64,000 nt of DNA from JAAYUH01 sp964640995 (GTDB lineage Bacteria > Caldisericota > Caldisericia > B22-G15): NCBI GenBank assembly GCA_964640995.1, contig CAZXJJ010000002.1, positions 1 through 64,000 of the forward strand, read 5' to 3'. Both the position numbers and the translations under genes were made by a program. The notes under the pieces are model-generated. The model worked only from the letters and a program-made list of their open reading frames with translations. It was not told where the DNA came from and did no database searches. Below, piece by piece: positions 33,866 through 43,129 of this stretch (positions within the stretch are counted from its first letter, which is position 1; each line of letters begins with the position of its first letter).

Positions 33866-35132
33866 AAAATATTCATTTGATTTAGCAGACATATATTGCA
33901 AAGCAGGAGATGGGGGGGATGGAGTAATAGCATTCAGAAGGGAAAAATTTGTTCCATATGGAGGACCATCTGGTGGTGATGGTGGAAAGGGTGGGGATAT
34001 CATTTTAAAAGTAAATTCACATTTAAACACTTTAACTAAATTCAAATATAAAAACATATTTAAAGCAGAAGATGGAAAAAATGGGGAAGGAGATAATAAA
34101 AAGGGAAAAGATGGTGAAAATTTGATAATTGAAGTACCTCCTGGAACTCTTATTTGGGATTTAGAAACTCAAGAACTTCTAAAAGACCTCACTGAAGATG
34201 GCGAAGAATTTGTATTATGTAAAGGTGGAAAGGGTGGAAGAGGAAATGCAAGTTTTGCAACTCCAACAGATAGAGCACCAAGAATAAGAGAGTTAGGTGA
34301 AAAAGGTGAAGAAAAAAGAGTTTTGCTTGAATTGAAAATAATAGCAGATGGAGGTCTTGTAGGATACCCTAACGTTGGAAAATCAACAATTTTATCAAAA
34401 ATTAGTAATGCAAAACCAAAAATTGCTCCATACCCTTTTACAACTCTAACTCCAGTAATTGGTGAAGTAAGAATTGATGATAAAAAAAGTATAACAATAG
34501 TAGACTTACCTGGAATAATTGATGGAGCATCACAAGGTAAAGGTCTTGGATTGGAATTTTTAAGACACATTGAAAGAACTTACTTTTTAATTTTTGTTCT
34601 TGATTCAAGTTTAGATGCTCCAAACCCCATTGTTCAATATGAAAATTTAGTAGATGAAATAGAGAGATATAACAAAGAAATTTTAAGTAAAGAATATTTC
34701 ATTGTTTTATCAAAAATAGATTTACCAACTTATCCTTTAGAGGAAGTTGAAAGTTATTTTAAAGAAAAAAATTTAGATACAATAAGGTTTTCTGCAATAA
34801 ATGATATTGGGATAAAAGAGTTAATTGAAAGAATTGGTAAAGTTGAAATAAAAAGAGTTTTTGAGAAAATTGAGATAGAGAAGAAATATACTTTAAAAGA
34901 TGTTAAAAAAGAGATTCAAATTAAAATAAGAAAAGAAGGAAATAAGTTTATTGTTGAAAGTGAAGAGTTGGAAAGATTAATTAAAGGAATTGACCTTGAT
35001 TCTCAATATGGAATTAAAAAATTACAGGAGATTTCAAAAAAATATTTAATTGAAGAAGATTTAAAGAAGCACGGAATTAAAGATGGAGATAAAGTAATAA
35101 TAGGAGGTATTGAATTTAAATATTATGAGTAA
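33840..35132 (+). CDS. obg: Obg-family GTPase
   Basis: The 430-aa protein has the glycine-rich Obg fold (AGDGGDGVIAFRREKFVPYG, GGPSGGDGGKGGD), a G domain (GYPNVGKST P-loop, DLPGII G3, SKIDLP G4) and a C-terminal OCT domain (~350-430). It is involved in 50S assembly and the stringent response. No ATG exists at the N-terminus; GTG 33840, inside rpmA, is the only plausible start. Confidence 0.95.
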   Translation: MSIPKKYSKKYSFDLADIYCKAGDGGDGVIAFRREKFVPYGGPSGGDGGKGGDIILKVNSHLNTLTKFKYKNIFKAEDGKNGEGDNKKGKDGENLIIEVPPGTLIWDLETQELLKDLTEDGEEFVLCKGGKGGRGNASFATPTDRAPRIRELGEKGEEKRVLLELKIIADGGLVGYPNVGKSTILSKISNAKPKIAPYPFTTLTPVIGEVRIDDKKSITIVDLPGIIDGASQGKGLGLEFLRHIERTYFLIFVLDSSLDAPNPIVQYENLVDEIERYNKEILSKEYFIVLSKIDLPTYPLEEVESYFKEKNLDTIRFSAINDIGIKELIERIGKVEIKRVFEKIEIEKKYTLKDVKKEIQIKIRKEGNKFIVESEELERLIKGIDLDSQYGIKKLQEISKKYLIEEDLKKHGIKDGDKVIIGGIEFKYYE

Positions 35133-35778
35133 AGAAGTAATTGGAATTATGGGTGGTTCATTTAATCCAATTCATATAGGCCACCTTGTTGTTGCAGAAG
35201 AAGCAAGAGTAAAATATAACCTTAAAAAGGTTATTTTTATTCCAGTTGGAATTCCTGGTTATAAAAAAAGAACAAAACTCCTTGACCCCGAAAGAAGATT
35301 TATTATGACACTTCTTGCAACTGTTTCAAACCCATACTTTTTTGTTTCAAGAATTGAAATTGATAGAAAAGGAAAGTGTTACACCTACGACACTATTAAA
35401 GAATTAAGAGAAATTTATCATGAAGATAATTATGACCTTTATTTTATAACAGGAGCAGATGCAGTTTTAAGTATTTTAACTTGGAAAAATCCAAGAGAAC
35501 TGCTTCAGATGTGTTATTTTATTGCAGCAACAAGGCCTGGATACAGTTTAAAAAGACTAAAAGAGAAATTGGGTAAAATTGGAGAGTGTTGTATTGATAA
35601 AGTTTTTCCACTACAAGTTCCAGCCCTTTCAATCTCATCAACTTTAATAAGAGAAAGAGTTAGGAAAGGTTATTCAATAAAATATCTTGTGCCAAAAGAA
35701 GTTGAAGATTATATTTATAAAAATAATTTATATAAAGAAGAGGACCCATGGGAGCCAAAAGAAAAAATAGAGTTTTAA
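35125..35778 (+). CDS. nadD: Nicotinate-nucleotide adenylyltransferase
   Basis: About 217 aa with IGIMGGSFNPIHIGHLVVAEEA (the GxFxPxHxGH nucleotidyltransferase motif), ITGADAVLSILTWKNP and SISSTLIRERVRKGYSIKYLVP (the ISSTxIR motif). It adenylates nicotinate mononucleotide in NAD synthesis. I chose ATG 35125, which overlaps the obg stop. TTG 35110 is closer to GGAGG at 35103-35107 but too close to be a good fit. Confidence 0.95.
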   Translation: MSKEVIGIMGGSFNPIHIGHLVVAEEARVKYNLKKVIFIPVGIPGYKKRTKLLDPERRFIMTLLATVSNPYFFVSRIEIDRKGKCYTYDTIKELREIYHEDNYDLYFITGADAVLSILTWKNPRELLQMCYFIAATRPGYSLKRLKEKLGKIGECCIDKVFPLQVPALSISSTLIRERVRKGYSIKYLVPKEVEDYIYKNNLYKEEDPWEPKEKIEF

Positions 35779-36104
35779 AATTAATTTATGAAGCAATAAA
35801 AGAAAAAAAGGGCGATGAAATTTTATGCCTTGATACAAAAAAATTAACTTATCTTTTTGATTATCTTTTTATCTGCTCTGCCGATACAGATATTCAAGCA
35901 AAAGCAATTATGGATAATATTTATATGAAAATCAAAAAAGAACTCAAAAGATTACCAATTAAAATTGATGGAAGTGATGAAGGAGCATGGATAATAATGG
36001 ACTATGGAGATGTTATGGTCCACATATTTAACCCAATAAAAAGACTTTATTATAATCTTGAAAGTATTTGGGTAGATGCAAAAGCAATTGACCTTGAATC
36101 ATGA
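35748..36104 (+). CDS. rsfS: Ribosome silencing factor RsfS
   Basis: The 118-aa protein has the RsfS/DUF143 pattern: KKGDEILCLDTKKLTYLFDYLFICSADTDIQAKAI, GSDEGAWIIMDYGDVMVHIFNP, then YYNLESIWVDA. It binds L14 and blocks subunit joining under starvation. It overlaps nadD by 31 nt, the usual nadD-rsfS pairing. Confidence 0.95.
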   Translation: MGAKRKNRVLKLIYEAIKEKKGDEILCLDTKKLTYLFDYLFICSADTDIQAKAIMDNIYMKIKKELKRLPIKIDGSDEGAWIIMDYGDVMVHIFNPIKRLYYNLESIWVDAKAIDLES

Positions 36105-36901
36105 AAAAGTTTCTTCTCATCTTTTTAATTTTCATAATTATTATTTATTCATCATGCATCAAAAAAGAAAATAATCTTAAAATAATTATTTTAGATGAAT
36201 TTGGAAATAAGGTTTCAGGAGCAAGGATTTTAATAAATGAAAATGAATTTTTATCAGATGAAAATGGTGTGTTAATTTTAAAAAATTTCAAAAATGAATT
36301 TAAAATTTTCATTTATAAAGATAATTATCTTCCTTATGAAACAAACATCAACAGTGAAAACTTAGAGACATTAGAAATAAAACTTACATCTTTGAATTCA
36401 AAAAAAGATGAAATTGTAAGTAAAATCATTGAAAAGGTATCTCAATCAAAAAGTTTTGATGTTCAATTTTTGGGAAAATTAAATGGTGATTTAGAAAATT
36501 TTAACCTGTATTGTGATTTAGAAAATTTTTATTTCAAAATAACTTCTGATTTATTAGAAAAAGAAGTAGAAATTAAAAAAGAAAATGGAAAATATTATTA
36601 CAATCAAAATGATCTTCCAGAAGAGGTTCTTGACTATTTTCCTGAAATTTTAAATTTAATTTCAGAATCAATTGAATTTGTAAAAAATTTATTTAACAAA
36701 GTTCAAAATAAAGAATTATCAATAAGTTATAACTACTTAAAATTATCATTTAATTTTGAAAAAACAAATTTAAAAATTTCAGGTTTTATAATTTCAAATT
36801 ATCCAAATTATGAAATAATTAATGAACAGATCAATATTGTTGCAATTGATGAAATGGGAAGAGTTAATGATTTTACATTAAATTTTTATAATTTTAAATA
36901 G
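36101..36901 (+). CDS. Putative lipoprotein with carboxypeptidase-regulatory-like domain
   Basis: The 266-aa protein starts with a lipoprotein signal (hydrophobic run ending IYSSC, Cys at about 19). Residues ~25-95 fit a small beta-sandwich of the CarboxypepD_reg type (IILDEFGNKVSGARILIN, then SDENGVLILKNF). The rest is beta-rich and Asn/Glu-rich with no recognised family, vaguely like LolA/LppX-type sheets. It is likely anchored to the outer face of the cytoplasmic membrane. The start overlaps rsfS by 4 nt. Confidence 0.7.
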   Translation: MKKFLLIFLIFIIIIYSSCIKKENNLKIIILDEFGNKVSGARILINENEFLSDENGVLILKNFKNEFKIFIYKDNYLPYETNINSENLETLEIKLTSLNSKKDEIVSKIIEKVSQSKSFDVQFLGKLNGDLENFNLYCDLENFYFKITSDLLEKEVEIKKENGKYYYNQNDLPEEVLDYFPEILNLISESIEFVKNLFNKVQNKELSISYNYLKLSFNFEKTNLKISGFIISNYPNYEIINEQINIVAIDEMGRVNDFTLNFYNFK

Positions 36902-36903
36902 AA

Positions 36904-37470
36904 ATGGAAAGAATAATTTTACCAGAACCATTTGAAAATAATTTTTCTCTTTTAAACTCAATTAAAAAGAGAAAATCTATAAGAGACTATAAAGATGAAC
37001 CTCTTGAAATTCAGGAAATTTCAAATTTACTTTTTGCTGCATCAAAAATTCCATCTGCTGGTGCATTATACCCATTAAGATTTTATCTTTATTCAAAAAA
37101 AGTAAATGGAATACCTTTTGGGTTTTATTATTACGATTATGAAAATCACTCTTTAATTAAAATTTCTGAGAGTGATTTCACAAATTCACTAACAAAAGCA
37201 TGTTTGAATCAATCTTCTATTAAAAAAAGTGCTGCAATAATTATAATTACTTCAATAAATAGAATTACAACAAGAAGATATGGCGACAGAGGTATAAGAT
37301 ACATCCATATGGAAGCAGGTCATTCTTCTCAAAACATTTATCTTATGGCAACATCTCTAAATGTTGGTACAGTTGCAATTGGTGCATTCATTGATGAAGA
37401 AGTAAAAGAAATATTAAAATTAAAAGAGGATGAATATCCCCTCTATCTAATGCCCTTAGGTAAAATATAA
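36904..37470 (+). CDS. SagB-type nitroreductase-family oxidoreductase
   Basis: The 188-aa protein has KKRKSIRDYKDEPLEIQEIS (FMN-phosphate-binding RxSxRxY), IPSAGALYPLRFYLYSK (the SAGaLYP motif of SagB/ThcOx proteins) and GHSSQNIYLMATSLNVGTVAIGAF. Members oxidise thiazolines/oxazolines in some RiPP clusters, but stand-alone copies are common in thermophiles and archaea with unknown substrates. No RiPP precursor or cyclodehydratase is nearby. It begins 2 bp after the lipoprotein gene. Confidence 0.85.
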   Translation: MERIILPEPFENNFSLLNSIKKRKSIRDYKDEPLEIQEISNLLFAASKIPSAGALYPLRFYLYSKKVNGIPFGFYYYDYENHSLIKISESDFTNSLTKACLNQSSIKKSAAIIIITSINRITTRRYGDRGIRYIHMEAGHSSQNIYLMATSLNVGTVAIGAFIDEEVKEILKLKEDEYPLYLMPLGKI

Positions 37471-37541
37471 TAAGAATAAAAATTTTTTTTATATTTAAAC
37501 TTTTAAATTTAATTAAATTAAAATTATTAATTTTATCTTAA

Positions 37542-37570
37542 TTGATTTAAAACAAATTAGATGGTAAAAT
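37542..37570 (+). promoter_or_regulatory. Promoter for pdxS-pdxT
   Basis: TTGATT at 37542-37547, a 17-nt spacer and TAAAAT at 37565-37570 with extended TG (TGGTAAAAT). TGGAGG at 37577-37582 follows, before ATG 37590. The rest of the 119-bp intergenic region is nearly pure A/T with no other structure that I can support. Confidence 0.6.
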
Positions 37571-37589
37571 ATTTTTTGGAGGTTTCGGA

Positions 37590-38474
37590 ATGAGAGAATA
37601 TGGAACTATAAAGGTAAAAAGAGGATTAGCTCAGATGCTCAAAGGCGGAGTTATTATGGATGTTACTAATGAAGAGCAGGCAAAGATTGCAGAAGAAGCA
37701 GGAGCAGTTGCAGTTATGGCACTTGAAAGAGTTCCAGCAGATATAAGAAAAGAAGGTGGAGTTGCAAGAATGGCAGATCCAATTATTATAGAAAGAATCA
37801 AAAAAGCAGTTACAATTCCAGTTATGGCAAAAGTAAGAATTGGTCATTTTGTTGAAGCACAAATTCTTGAAGCACTCGGAGTTGATTTTATAGATGAAAG
37901 TGAAGTTTTAACTCCTGCCGATGAAGAGCATCATATAGATAAATGGAAATTTAAAGTGCCATTTGTTTGTGGCGCAAGAGACCTTGGAGAAGCATTAAGA
38001 AGAATAAATGAAGGCGCAAGTATGATAAGAACAAAAGGAGAAGCAGGAACAGGAAATGTTGTTGAAGCAGTAAGACATATGAGAAAGATTATGGATGAGA
38101 TTAGAAAAATCTTTTCAATGTCAGATGAAGAGTTATATACTGAAGCAAAAAATTTAGGTGCTCCTTTTGAACTTGTTTTAGAAGTTAAAAAACTTAAAAG
38201 ATTACCAGTTGTTAATTTTGCTGCAGGTGGAATTGCAACTCCTGCTGATGCAGCACTTATGATGCAATTAGGAGCAGATGGAGTTTTTGTTGGTTCAGGA
38301 ATTTTTAAATCAAAAAATCCAGAAAAAAGAGCGAAAGCAATTGTTGATTCAGTTACTTATTTTGATGACCCAAAAATTCTTGCAGAGATTTCAAAAGACC
38401 TTGGTGAGCCAATGGTTGGAATTGATATAAGAACCCTTAAAGAGGAAGAGAGGTATGAAAGAAGAGGATGGTAA
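37590..38474 (+). CDS. pdxS: Pyridoxal 5'-phosphate synthase lyase subunit PdxS
   Basis: The 294-aa TIM-barrel protein is highly conserved: LAQMLKGGVIMDVTNEEQA with Asp24, VMAKVRIGHFVEAQ with Lys81 forming the ribose-5-phosphate Schiff base, KGEAGTGNVVEAVRHMR, and AAGGIATPADAALMMQLGADG. It makes PLP from ribose-5-phosphate, glyceraldehyde-3-phosphate and ammonia delivered by PdxT. It overlaps pdxT by 7 nt. Confidence 0.97.
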   Translation: MREYGTIKVKRGLAQMLKGGVIMDVTNEEQAKIAEEAGAVAVMALERVPADIRKEGGVARMADPIIIERIKKAVTIPVMAKVRIGHFVEAQILEALGVDFIDESEVLTPADEEHHIDKWKFKVPFVCGARDLGEALRRINEGASMIRTKGEAGTGNVVEAVRHMRKIMDEIRKIFSMSDEELYTEAKNLGAPFELVLEVKKLKRLPVVNFAAGGIATPADAALMMQLGADGVFVGSGIFKSKNPEKRAKAIVDSVTYFDDPKILAEISKDLGEPMVGIDIRTLKEEERYERRGW

Positions 38475-39049
38475 GAGTTGGAGTTTTAGCACTTCAAGGC
38501 GCATTTATTGAACATTTTGATTTTTTAAAAAAGTTTGATTTTGTTGAACCATATTTAGTTAAGAAAAAAGAACACCTTGATAATGTAGATGGTCTAATAA
38601 TACCAGGTGGTGAATCAACTACAATTGGAAATCTTCTTGAAAGGTATGAAATGAAAGATTATATTAAAGAAAAAATTAAAAGTGGATTCCCTGTTTTTGG
38701 AACCTGTGCAGGACTTATTCTTTTATCTAAAAAAATAGAGCAAAATTATGACCAACCACTTCTTGAAGTTTTGGATATTGTTATAAAAAGAAATGCTTTC
38801 GGTAGTCAAAGAGAAAGTATGGAAATCGATTTAGAAGTAAAAGGTTTAGATAAACCATTCAGAGCAGTTTTTATAAGAGCGCCAGTTGTAAGTAAAGTTG
38901 GCAATGGAGTTGAGGTTTTATCTTCTGTTGATGAGGGACCTGTTTTGGTTAAAGAGGGAAATATTTTGGGCTCCTCTTTTCATCCAGAATTAACAGATGA
39001 TATAAGAATACATAAGATGTTTATTGATATAATATTAAAAAGGAGGTAA
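38468..39049 (+). CDS. pdxT: Pyridoxal 5'-phosphate synthase glutaminase subunit PdxT
   Basis: The 193-aa class I glutamine amidotransferase shows VGVLALQGAFIEHF, IIPGGESTTIGNLLERY, FGTCAGLILLSKKI with the catalytic Cys, and SSFHPELTDD with the catalytic His and Glu. It supplies ammonia to PdxS. Start ATG 38468 lies within the end of pdxS. Confidence 0.97.
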   Translation: MVRVGVLALQGAFIEHFDFLKKFDFVEPYLVKKKEHLDNVDGLIIPGGESTTIGNLLERYEMKDYIKEKIKSGFPVFGTCAGLILLSKKIEQNYDQPLLEVLDIVIKRNAFGSQRESMEIDLEVKGLDKPFRAVFIRAPVVSKVGNGVEVLSSVDEGPVLVKEGNILGSSFHPELTDDIRIHKMFIDIILKRR

Positions 39050-39051
39050 AT

Positions 39052-39810
39052 ATGTCAGGACATTCAAAGTGGCATAATATAGCAGCAAAAAAAACTGCTG
39101 AAGATAAAAAAAGAGGAAAAATATTTTCTAAATTAATAAGAGAGATAACAATCGCAGCAAGACAAGGTGGAGGAGACCCAGAAACCAACCCGAGATTAAG
39201 ACTTGCAATTGAAAGAGCAAGAGAAGCAAACATGCCTTCTGAAAACATAAAGAAAGCAATTCAAAGAGGAACAGGAGAACTTGAAGGAGAAAGATATGAA
39301 GAAATTATATATGAAGGTTATGGACCAGGAAGTGTTGCAATTTATATAGAAGCATCAACTGACAATAGAAATAGAACAACTGCAGAAATTAGAAAAATTT
39401 TCAATGAACATGGTGGAAGTTTAGGAGAAAATGGATGTGTTTCTTGGATGTTTGAAAGAAAAGGAGAGATAAAAGTTGATCCAAAACCTCTTTCAGATGA
39501 TGAACTTCTTTTACTTGCAGCAGAATTAGGAGCAGAAGATGTTAGAAGAGATGGTGAAGATATATTTGTATTAACATCTCCACAGGATTTATTCAAAATT
39601 AAAACAAAACTTGAAGAAAATGGAATAAAAGTTATTTCATCTGATTTCACAATGATTCCAAAAAATAGTGTAAAACTTGAAGGAGATAAAGCAGAGCAAC
39701 TATTAACTCTCATTAATGAACTTGAAGATCATGATGATGTTCAAAAAGTTTATGCTAACTTTGACATTTCAGATGAAGAGATGGAAAGAATAGCACTTAC
39801 TTTTAAATAA
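39052..39810 (+). CDS. YebC/PmpR-family protein
   Basis: The 252-aa protein has the full-length YebC pattern: SGHSKWHNIAAKKTAEDKKR at the start, KLIREITIAARQGGGDP, GYGPGSVAIYIEASTDNRNRT and a C-terminal DVQKVYANFDI. YebC proteins act as transcription regulators or, as shown more recently for homologues, help translation of difficult sequences. The AGGAGG at the end of pdxT serves its ATG. It is followed directly by ruvC, the classic yebC-ruvC arrangement. Confidence 0.95.
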   Translation: MSGHSKWHNIAAKKTAEDKKRGKIFSKLIREITIAARQGGGDPETNPRLRLAIERAREANMPSENIKKAIQRGTGELEGERYEEIIYEGYGPGSVAIYIEASTDNRNRTTAEIRKIFNEHGGSLGENGCVSWMFERKGEIKVDPKPLSDDELLLLAAELGAEDVRRDGEDIFVLTSPQDLFKIKTKLEENGIKVISSDFTMIPKNSVKLEGDKAEQLLTLINELEDHDDVQKVYANFDISDEEMERIALTFK

Positions 39811-40298
39811 TGTATGTTTTGGGAGTTGACCCTGGTCTTTCAAATCTTGGATGGGCAATAGTTGAGGATAAAGATCCTCCAGATTTAATTGATTTTGGAT
39901 TAATTAAGACAGAGAAAAACCTAAAAGAAGAAGAGAGATTATTAAAAATTTATAAAAAATTAAAAGAAATTTATAAAAATTATTCTCCAAAATACACAAT
40001 TATTGAAAATATCTATTTTAAAAAAAATATAAAAACTGCAATAAAAATTGGAGAAGTTAAAGGGGTTATATTACTAATTGCATCTAAATTTAAATCAAAA
40101 ATTTATGAGTTAAATCCAAGTAATGTAAAATTACATTTTACAGGTTTTGGTGGTTCTAATAAAAACAATATGAAAAAAATGGTTAAAATTTTATATAATA
40201 GGGAAATAAATGATGATGATACAGTTGATGCAATAGCACTTGCAACTTCTTTTATAAATTTAAAATCAATAGGATTAGACAGTGATATCATATCTTAA
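39810..40298 (+). CDS. ruvC: Holliday junction resolvase RuvC
   Basis: The 162-aa protein has the acidic tetrad: GVDPGLSNLGWA (Asp), IIENIYFKKN (Glu) and DDDTVDAIALA (two Asp). It resolves Holliday junctions with RuvAB. Its ATG shares one base with the yebC stop, and it overlaps ruvA by 17 nt. Confidence 0.93.
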   Translation: MYVLGVDPGLSNLGWAIVEDKDPPDLIDFGLIKTEKNLKEEERLLKIYKKLKEIYKNYSPKYTIIENIYFKKNIKTAIKIGEVKGVILLIASKFKSKIYELNPSNVKLHFTGFGGSNKNNMKKMVKILYNREINDDDTVDAIALATSFINLKSIGLDSDIIS

Positions 40299-40821
40299 TG
40301 GTGAAGTTTTAAAAAGAGAAGAGGATTTTATTATATTTTTAACCAAAAGTGGAATAGGTTTTAAAATATTTGTTCCATATCCAAATAAAATTAAAAATGA
40401 AGTTTACACATCTCTTTTTATTTCAGAAAAAGAATTGAATTTATATGGTTTTTTAACTTATGAAGAGGTAAATCTTTTTGAAAAACTCATTAAACTCCCT
40501 CAAGTTGGTCCAAAATCAGTTATTCAAATTTTTAAATTTTACTCATTAGAAGAAATTTATGAAAAAATAAAAAATGGAGAGCCAATTCTTGTTAAAGGTA
40601 TAAGAAAAAAGATACTTGAAGAGATTTATAAATATTTAAGTGAAGAAGATAGAGAACTAAAGACTAAAGATAAAAAAACTCTTGATGCAGTTAAAATTTT
40701 ATTGTCTCTTGGATTTGAAAAAGAAGAGGTTATTGAAGCAATAAGAAAAGTGAAAGGGTGTGATAAAATATCACTTGAAGATTATGTAAAAGAGGTTTTA
40801 AAGGTGATAAAGAATGAGTGA
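40282..40821 (+). CDS. ruvA: Holliday junction DNA helicase subunit RuvA
   Basis: The 179-aa protein starts MISYLNGEVLKREEDFIIF (OB domain), has one clear helix-hairpin-helix (LPQVGPKSVIQIF) and a second around GIRKKILEEIY, and a C-terminal domain (AVKILLSLGFEKEEVIEAI) that contacts RuvB. It starts at GTG 40282 inside ruvC and overlaps ruvB by 8 nt. Confidence 0.92.
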   Translation: MISYLNGEVLKREEDFIIFLTKSGIGFKIFVPYPNKIKNEVYTSLFISEKELNLYGFLTYEEVNLFEKLIKLPQVGPKSVIQIFKFYSLEEIYEKIKNGEPILVKGIRKKILEEIYKYLSEEDRELKTKDKKTLDAVKILLSLGFEKEEVIEAIRKVKGCDKISLEDYVKEVLKVIKNE

Positions 40822-41785
40822 AGAGTTCAAAGATTTCAATTTAAGACCAGAATCTCTTGATGAATATATTGGACAAGAAAAGGTTAAAAATAATTTAAAA
40901 ATTTTTCTTGATGCTGCAAAGAAAAGAGGTGAACCAATTGACCACATTTTGTTGTATGGTCCTCCTGGTATTGGAAAAACAACACTTGCTTATGTTATTG
41001 CAAAAGAGATGAATAGAGAATTAAAACAAGTTACAGGTCCATCTCTTGAAAAACCAGGAGATGTTGCTGCAATTTTAACATCATTAAAAAAAGGTTCAAT
41101 TTTTTTTATAGATGAAATTCACAGAATTCCACATTCAGTTGAGGAAACTCTTTACCCTGCAATGGAAGATTATAAACTTCATATTGTTTATGGAAAAGGA
41201 CCTTCTGCAAAAACTCTCACTATAAATTTGGAGCCATTCACATTAATCGGTTCAACAACAAGAGCAGGAATGTTAACCTCACCTTTAAGGGAAAGATTTG
41301 GAATAGTTTTGAAACTTGATTTTTATACAATTGAATCTTTAGTGAAAATAATTTTTAGAGCAGCAAAGTACCTGAAAATATATATAAAAGAGGAAGATGC
41401 TATTGAAATAGCAAAAAGATCAAGAGGAACTCCAAGAGTTGCAATTAGAATTTTAAAAAGAGTAAGGGATTTTTCAGAAATAAAAAACAATGGAATAATT
41501 GATAAAAACATTTTAATTGAAACATTTAATTCTCTTGGAATAGATGAATTTGGATTAACTCCACAAGATAGAAAGTTAGTTACAACTCTTATTGAAAAAT
41601 TCAATGGTGGCCCAACAGGAATAGAAACACTTTGCGCAATTTTAAATGAAGATAAAGATACAATTGAAGATATTTATGAGCCATACCTTTTACAGATTAA
41701 CTTTATCGAAAGGACTCAAAGAGGAAGAGTTGCGACTGAAAATGCATACAAATATTTAACAATTAAAAAAAGGACAATGTTTTGA
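40814..41785 (+). CDS. ruvB: Holliday junction DNA helicase RuvB
   Basis: The 323-aa AAA+ protein has LRPESLDEYIGQEKVK, the Walker A GPPGIGKTT, the Walker B FFIDEIHRIP, the sensor 1 GSTTRAGMLTSPLRERFG and the C-terminal winged helix GPTGIETLCAILNEDKDTIEDIYEPY. It powers branch migration. The stop overlaps queH (TGATG). Confidence 0.97.
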   Translation: MSEEFKDFNLRPESLDEYIGQEKVKNNLKIFLDAAKKRGEPIDHILLYGPPGIGKTTLAYVIAKEMNRELKQVTGPSLEKPGDVAAILTSLKKGSIFFIDEIHRIPHSVEETLYPAMEDYKLHIVYGKGPSAKTLTINLEPFTLIGSTTRAGMLTSPLRERFGIVLKLDFYTIESLVKIIFRAAKYLKIYIKEEDAIEIAKRSRGTPRVAIRILKRVRDFSEIKNNGIIDKNILIETFNSLGIDEFGLTPQDRKLVTTLIEKFNGGPTGIETLCAILNEDKDTIEDIYEPYLLQINFIERTQRGRVATENAYKYLTIKKRTMF

Positions 41786-42315
41786 TGGAGAAGTTATTAA
41801 TTCATACCTGTTGCGCTCCATGTACAATTTTAGTAATTGATAAATTAAGAGAAAATTATGAGATTACACTTTTTTTCTATAATCCAAACATACATCCATA
41901 TAAAGAATATCTTGAGAGATTAAATTCATTTAAAAGTTTTTCAGAAAATCAAAAAATTGATTATATAGTTGGAAAATATGAATATAAAGATTATTTTATG
42001 AATGTTGTAAAATATTTTAGTAATAGATGTTTTTTTTGCTATCAACTTAGATTAAATCAAACAGCATTAACTTCTAAATTATTAAATATTAAAAATTTTA
42101 CAACAACAATGCTATATTCTATATATCAAAAACATGATGCAATAAAAAATATTGGAGAGAGAATTTCGAAAGAGTATAATTTAAATTTTATTTATTTTGA
42201 CTTAAGAGAAAAGTATCATGATGGAGTAAAACTCTCAAAAGATTATAATTTATATAGACAAAAATATTGTGGTTGTATATTCTCGGAGATTGAAAGGTTC
42301 GGAGGTGGAAGATGA
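41785..42315 (+). CDS. queH: Epoxyqueuosine reductase QueH
   Basis: About 176 aa with the DUF208/QueH cysteine pattern: LLIHTCCAPCTI at the start, NPNIHPYKEYLERL, NRCFFCYQLRL and YCGCIFSEIERF at the end. These ligate a [4Fe-4S] cluster and an extra Fe. It performs the last step of queuosine formation in tRNA, replacing QueG. ATG 41785 overlaps the ruvB stop; TTG 41782 would add one residue. Placement after ruvB is common in anaerobes. Confidence 0.93.
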   Translation: MEKLLIHTCCAPCTILVIDKLRENYEITLFFYNPNIHPYKEYLERLNSFKSFSENQKIDYIVGKYEYKDYFMNVVKYFSNRCFFCYQLRLNQTALTSKLLNIKNFTTTMLYSIYQKHDAIKNIGERISKEYNLNFIYFDLREKYHDGVKLSKDYNLYRQKYCGCIFSEIERFGGGR

Positions 42316-42527
42316 TAAAAGAGTTTTCAAAAATTTTAATTATATTTGGAGTTATTATTCTTTTGATTGGAATTATTTCATATTTTAGTGATAAGTTACC
42401 ATTTTTTAAACTTCCAGGAGATATTGTTATTAGAAAAAAGAATTTAACAATTTATATTCCAATAGTTTCAATGATACTTCTTTCGATTATATTAACAATT
42501 ATTTTAAACTTGATTTTTAGAAAGTGA
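42312..42527 (+). CDS. DUF2905 small membrane protein
   Basis: The 71-aa protein has two membrane helices (~7-25 and ~45-67) flanking FKLPGDIVIRKKNLTIYIPI, the conserved LPGDi.i...n.....P motif of DUF2905. The family frequently sits next to ruvAB and queA/queH and has no known function. It overlaps both neighbours by 4 nt. Confidence 0.88.
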   Translation: MIKEFSKILIIFGVIILLIGIISYFSDKLPFFKLPGDIVIRKKNLTIYIPIVSMILLSIILTIILNLIFRK

Positions 42528-43129
42528 GAAAAGTTATTTTAACTATTTTGATTCCAATAACTCTAATTCTTTTGTTTACTCTTTCAATCGCATTTTCAAA
42601 AAATTATTTTATGTCTGAATTCGCAAGATTAAGACCAGAAATTGAATTAAATATTGACCCAAAATTTATAAGATATGCAGCAAAAGTAATTCCTGAGTAT
42701 CTTATGGGAAAAAGAGATAATCTTGAAATACCAGGTTTTAAAAATTTTTTCAATGAAAAAGAGATATTACACATGGAAGATGTTAAAAACATATTTAAGT
42801 ACATAGTTTATATATCAATCATATTTTCAATTTTAATTTTTATTTTGATTAAAAAAGAGGATTTACCCTATATTTTTCTTTATTCATTAATACCTATTGG
42901 AATTTTTATTTTAACTGTTTTTATATTTTCATTTGATAAATCTTTTACAATATTTCATGAGATCTTTTTTAAAAATGAATTGTGGCTTCTTGATCCAGAA
43001 AAAGACAGATTGATTGTTTTAATGCCAATTGAATTTTTTATAAGAAGTTTTACAAGAATAATTTATTTCACAATATTTACTATTTTTATGTTGTTTTCAT
43101 TTTTCTTTGCACTGGAGGTTAATAATTGA
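42524..43129 (+). CDS. DUF1461 (TIGR01906-like) integral membrane protein
   Basis: The 201-aa protein has four predicted membrane helices and, between helices 3 and 4, FHEIFFKNELWLLDPEKDRLIVLMP, which matches the 'FN.lWlLdP..D.LI...P' signature of DUF1461. The role is unknown. It starts at GTG 42524 with a 4-nt overlap and ends overlapping the recombinase gene by 4 nt. Confidence 0.85.
   Translation: MRKVILTILIPITLILLFTLSIAFSKNYFMSEFARLRPEIELNIDPKFIRYAAKVIPEYLMGKRDNLEIPGFKNFFNEKEILHMEDVKNIFKYIVYISIIFSILIFILIKKEDLPYIFLYSLIPIGIFILTVFIFSFDKSFTIFHEIFFKNELWLLDPEKDRLIVLMPIEFFIRSFTRIIYFTIFTIFMLFSFFFALEVNN

Noticed and set aside
36904..37470. SagB-type oxidoreductase as part of a thiazole/oxazole RiPP cluster
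   Set aside because: No precursor peptide, SagC/D cyclodehydratase or transporter is in the neighbourhood.
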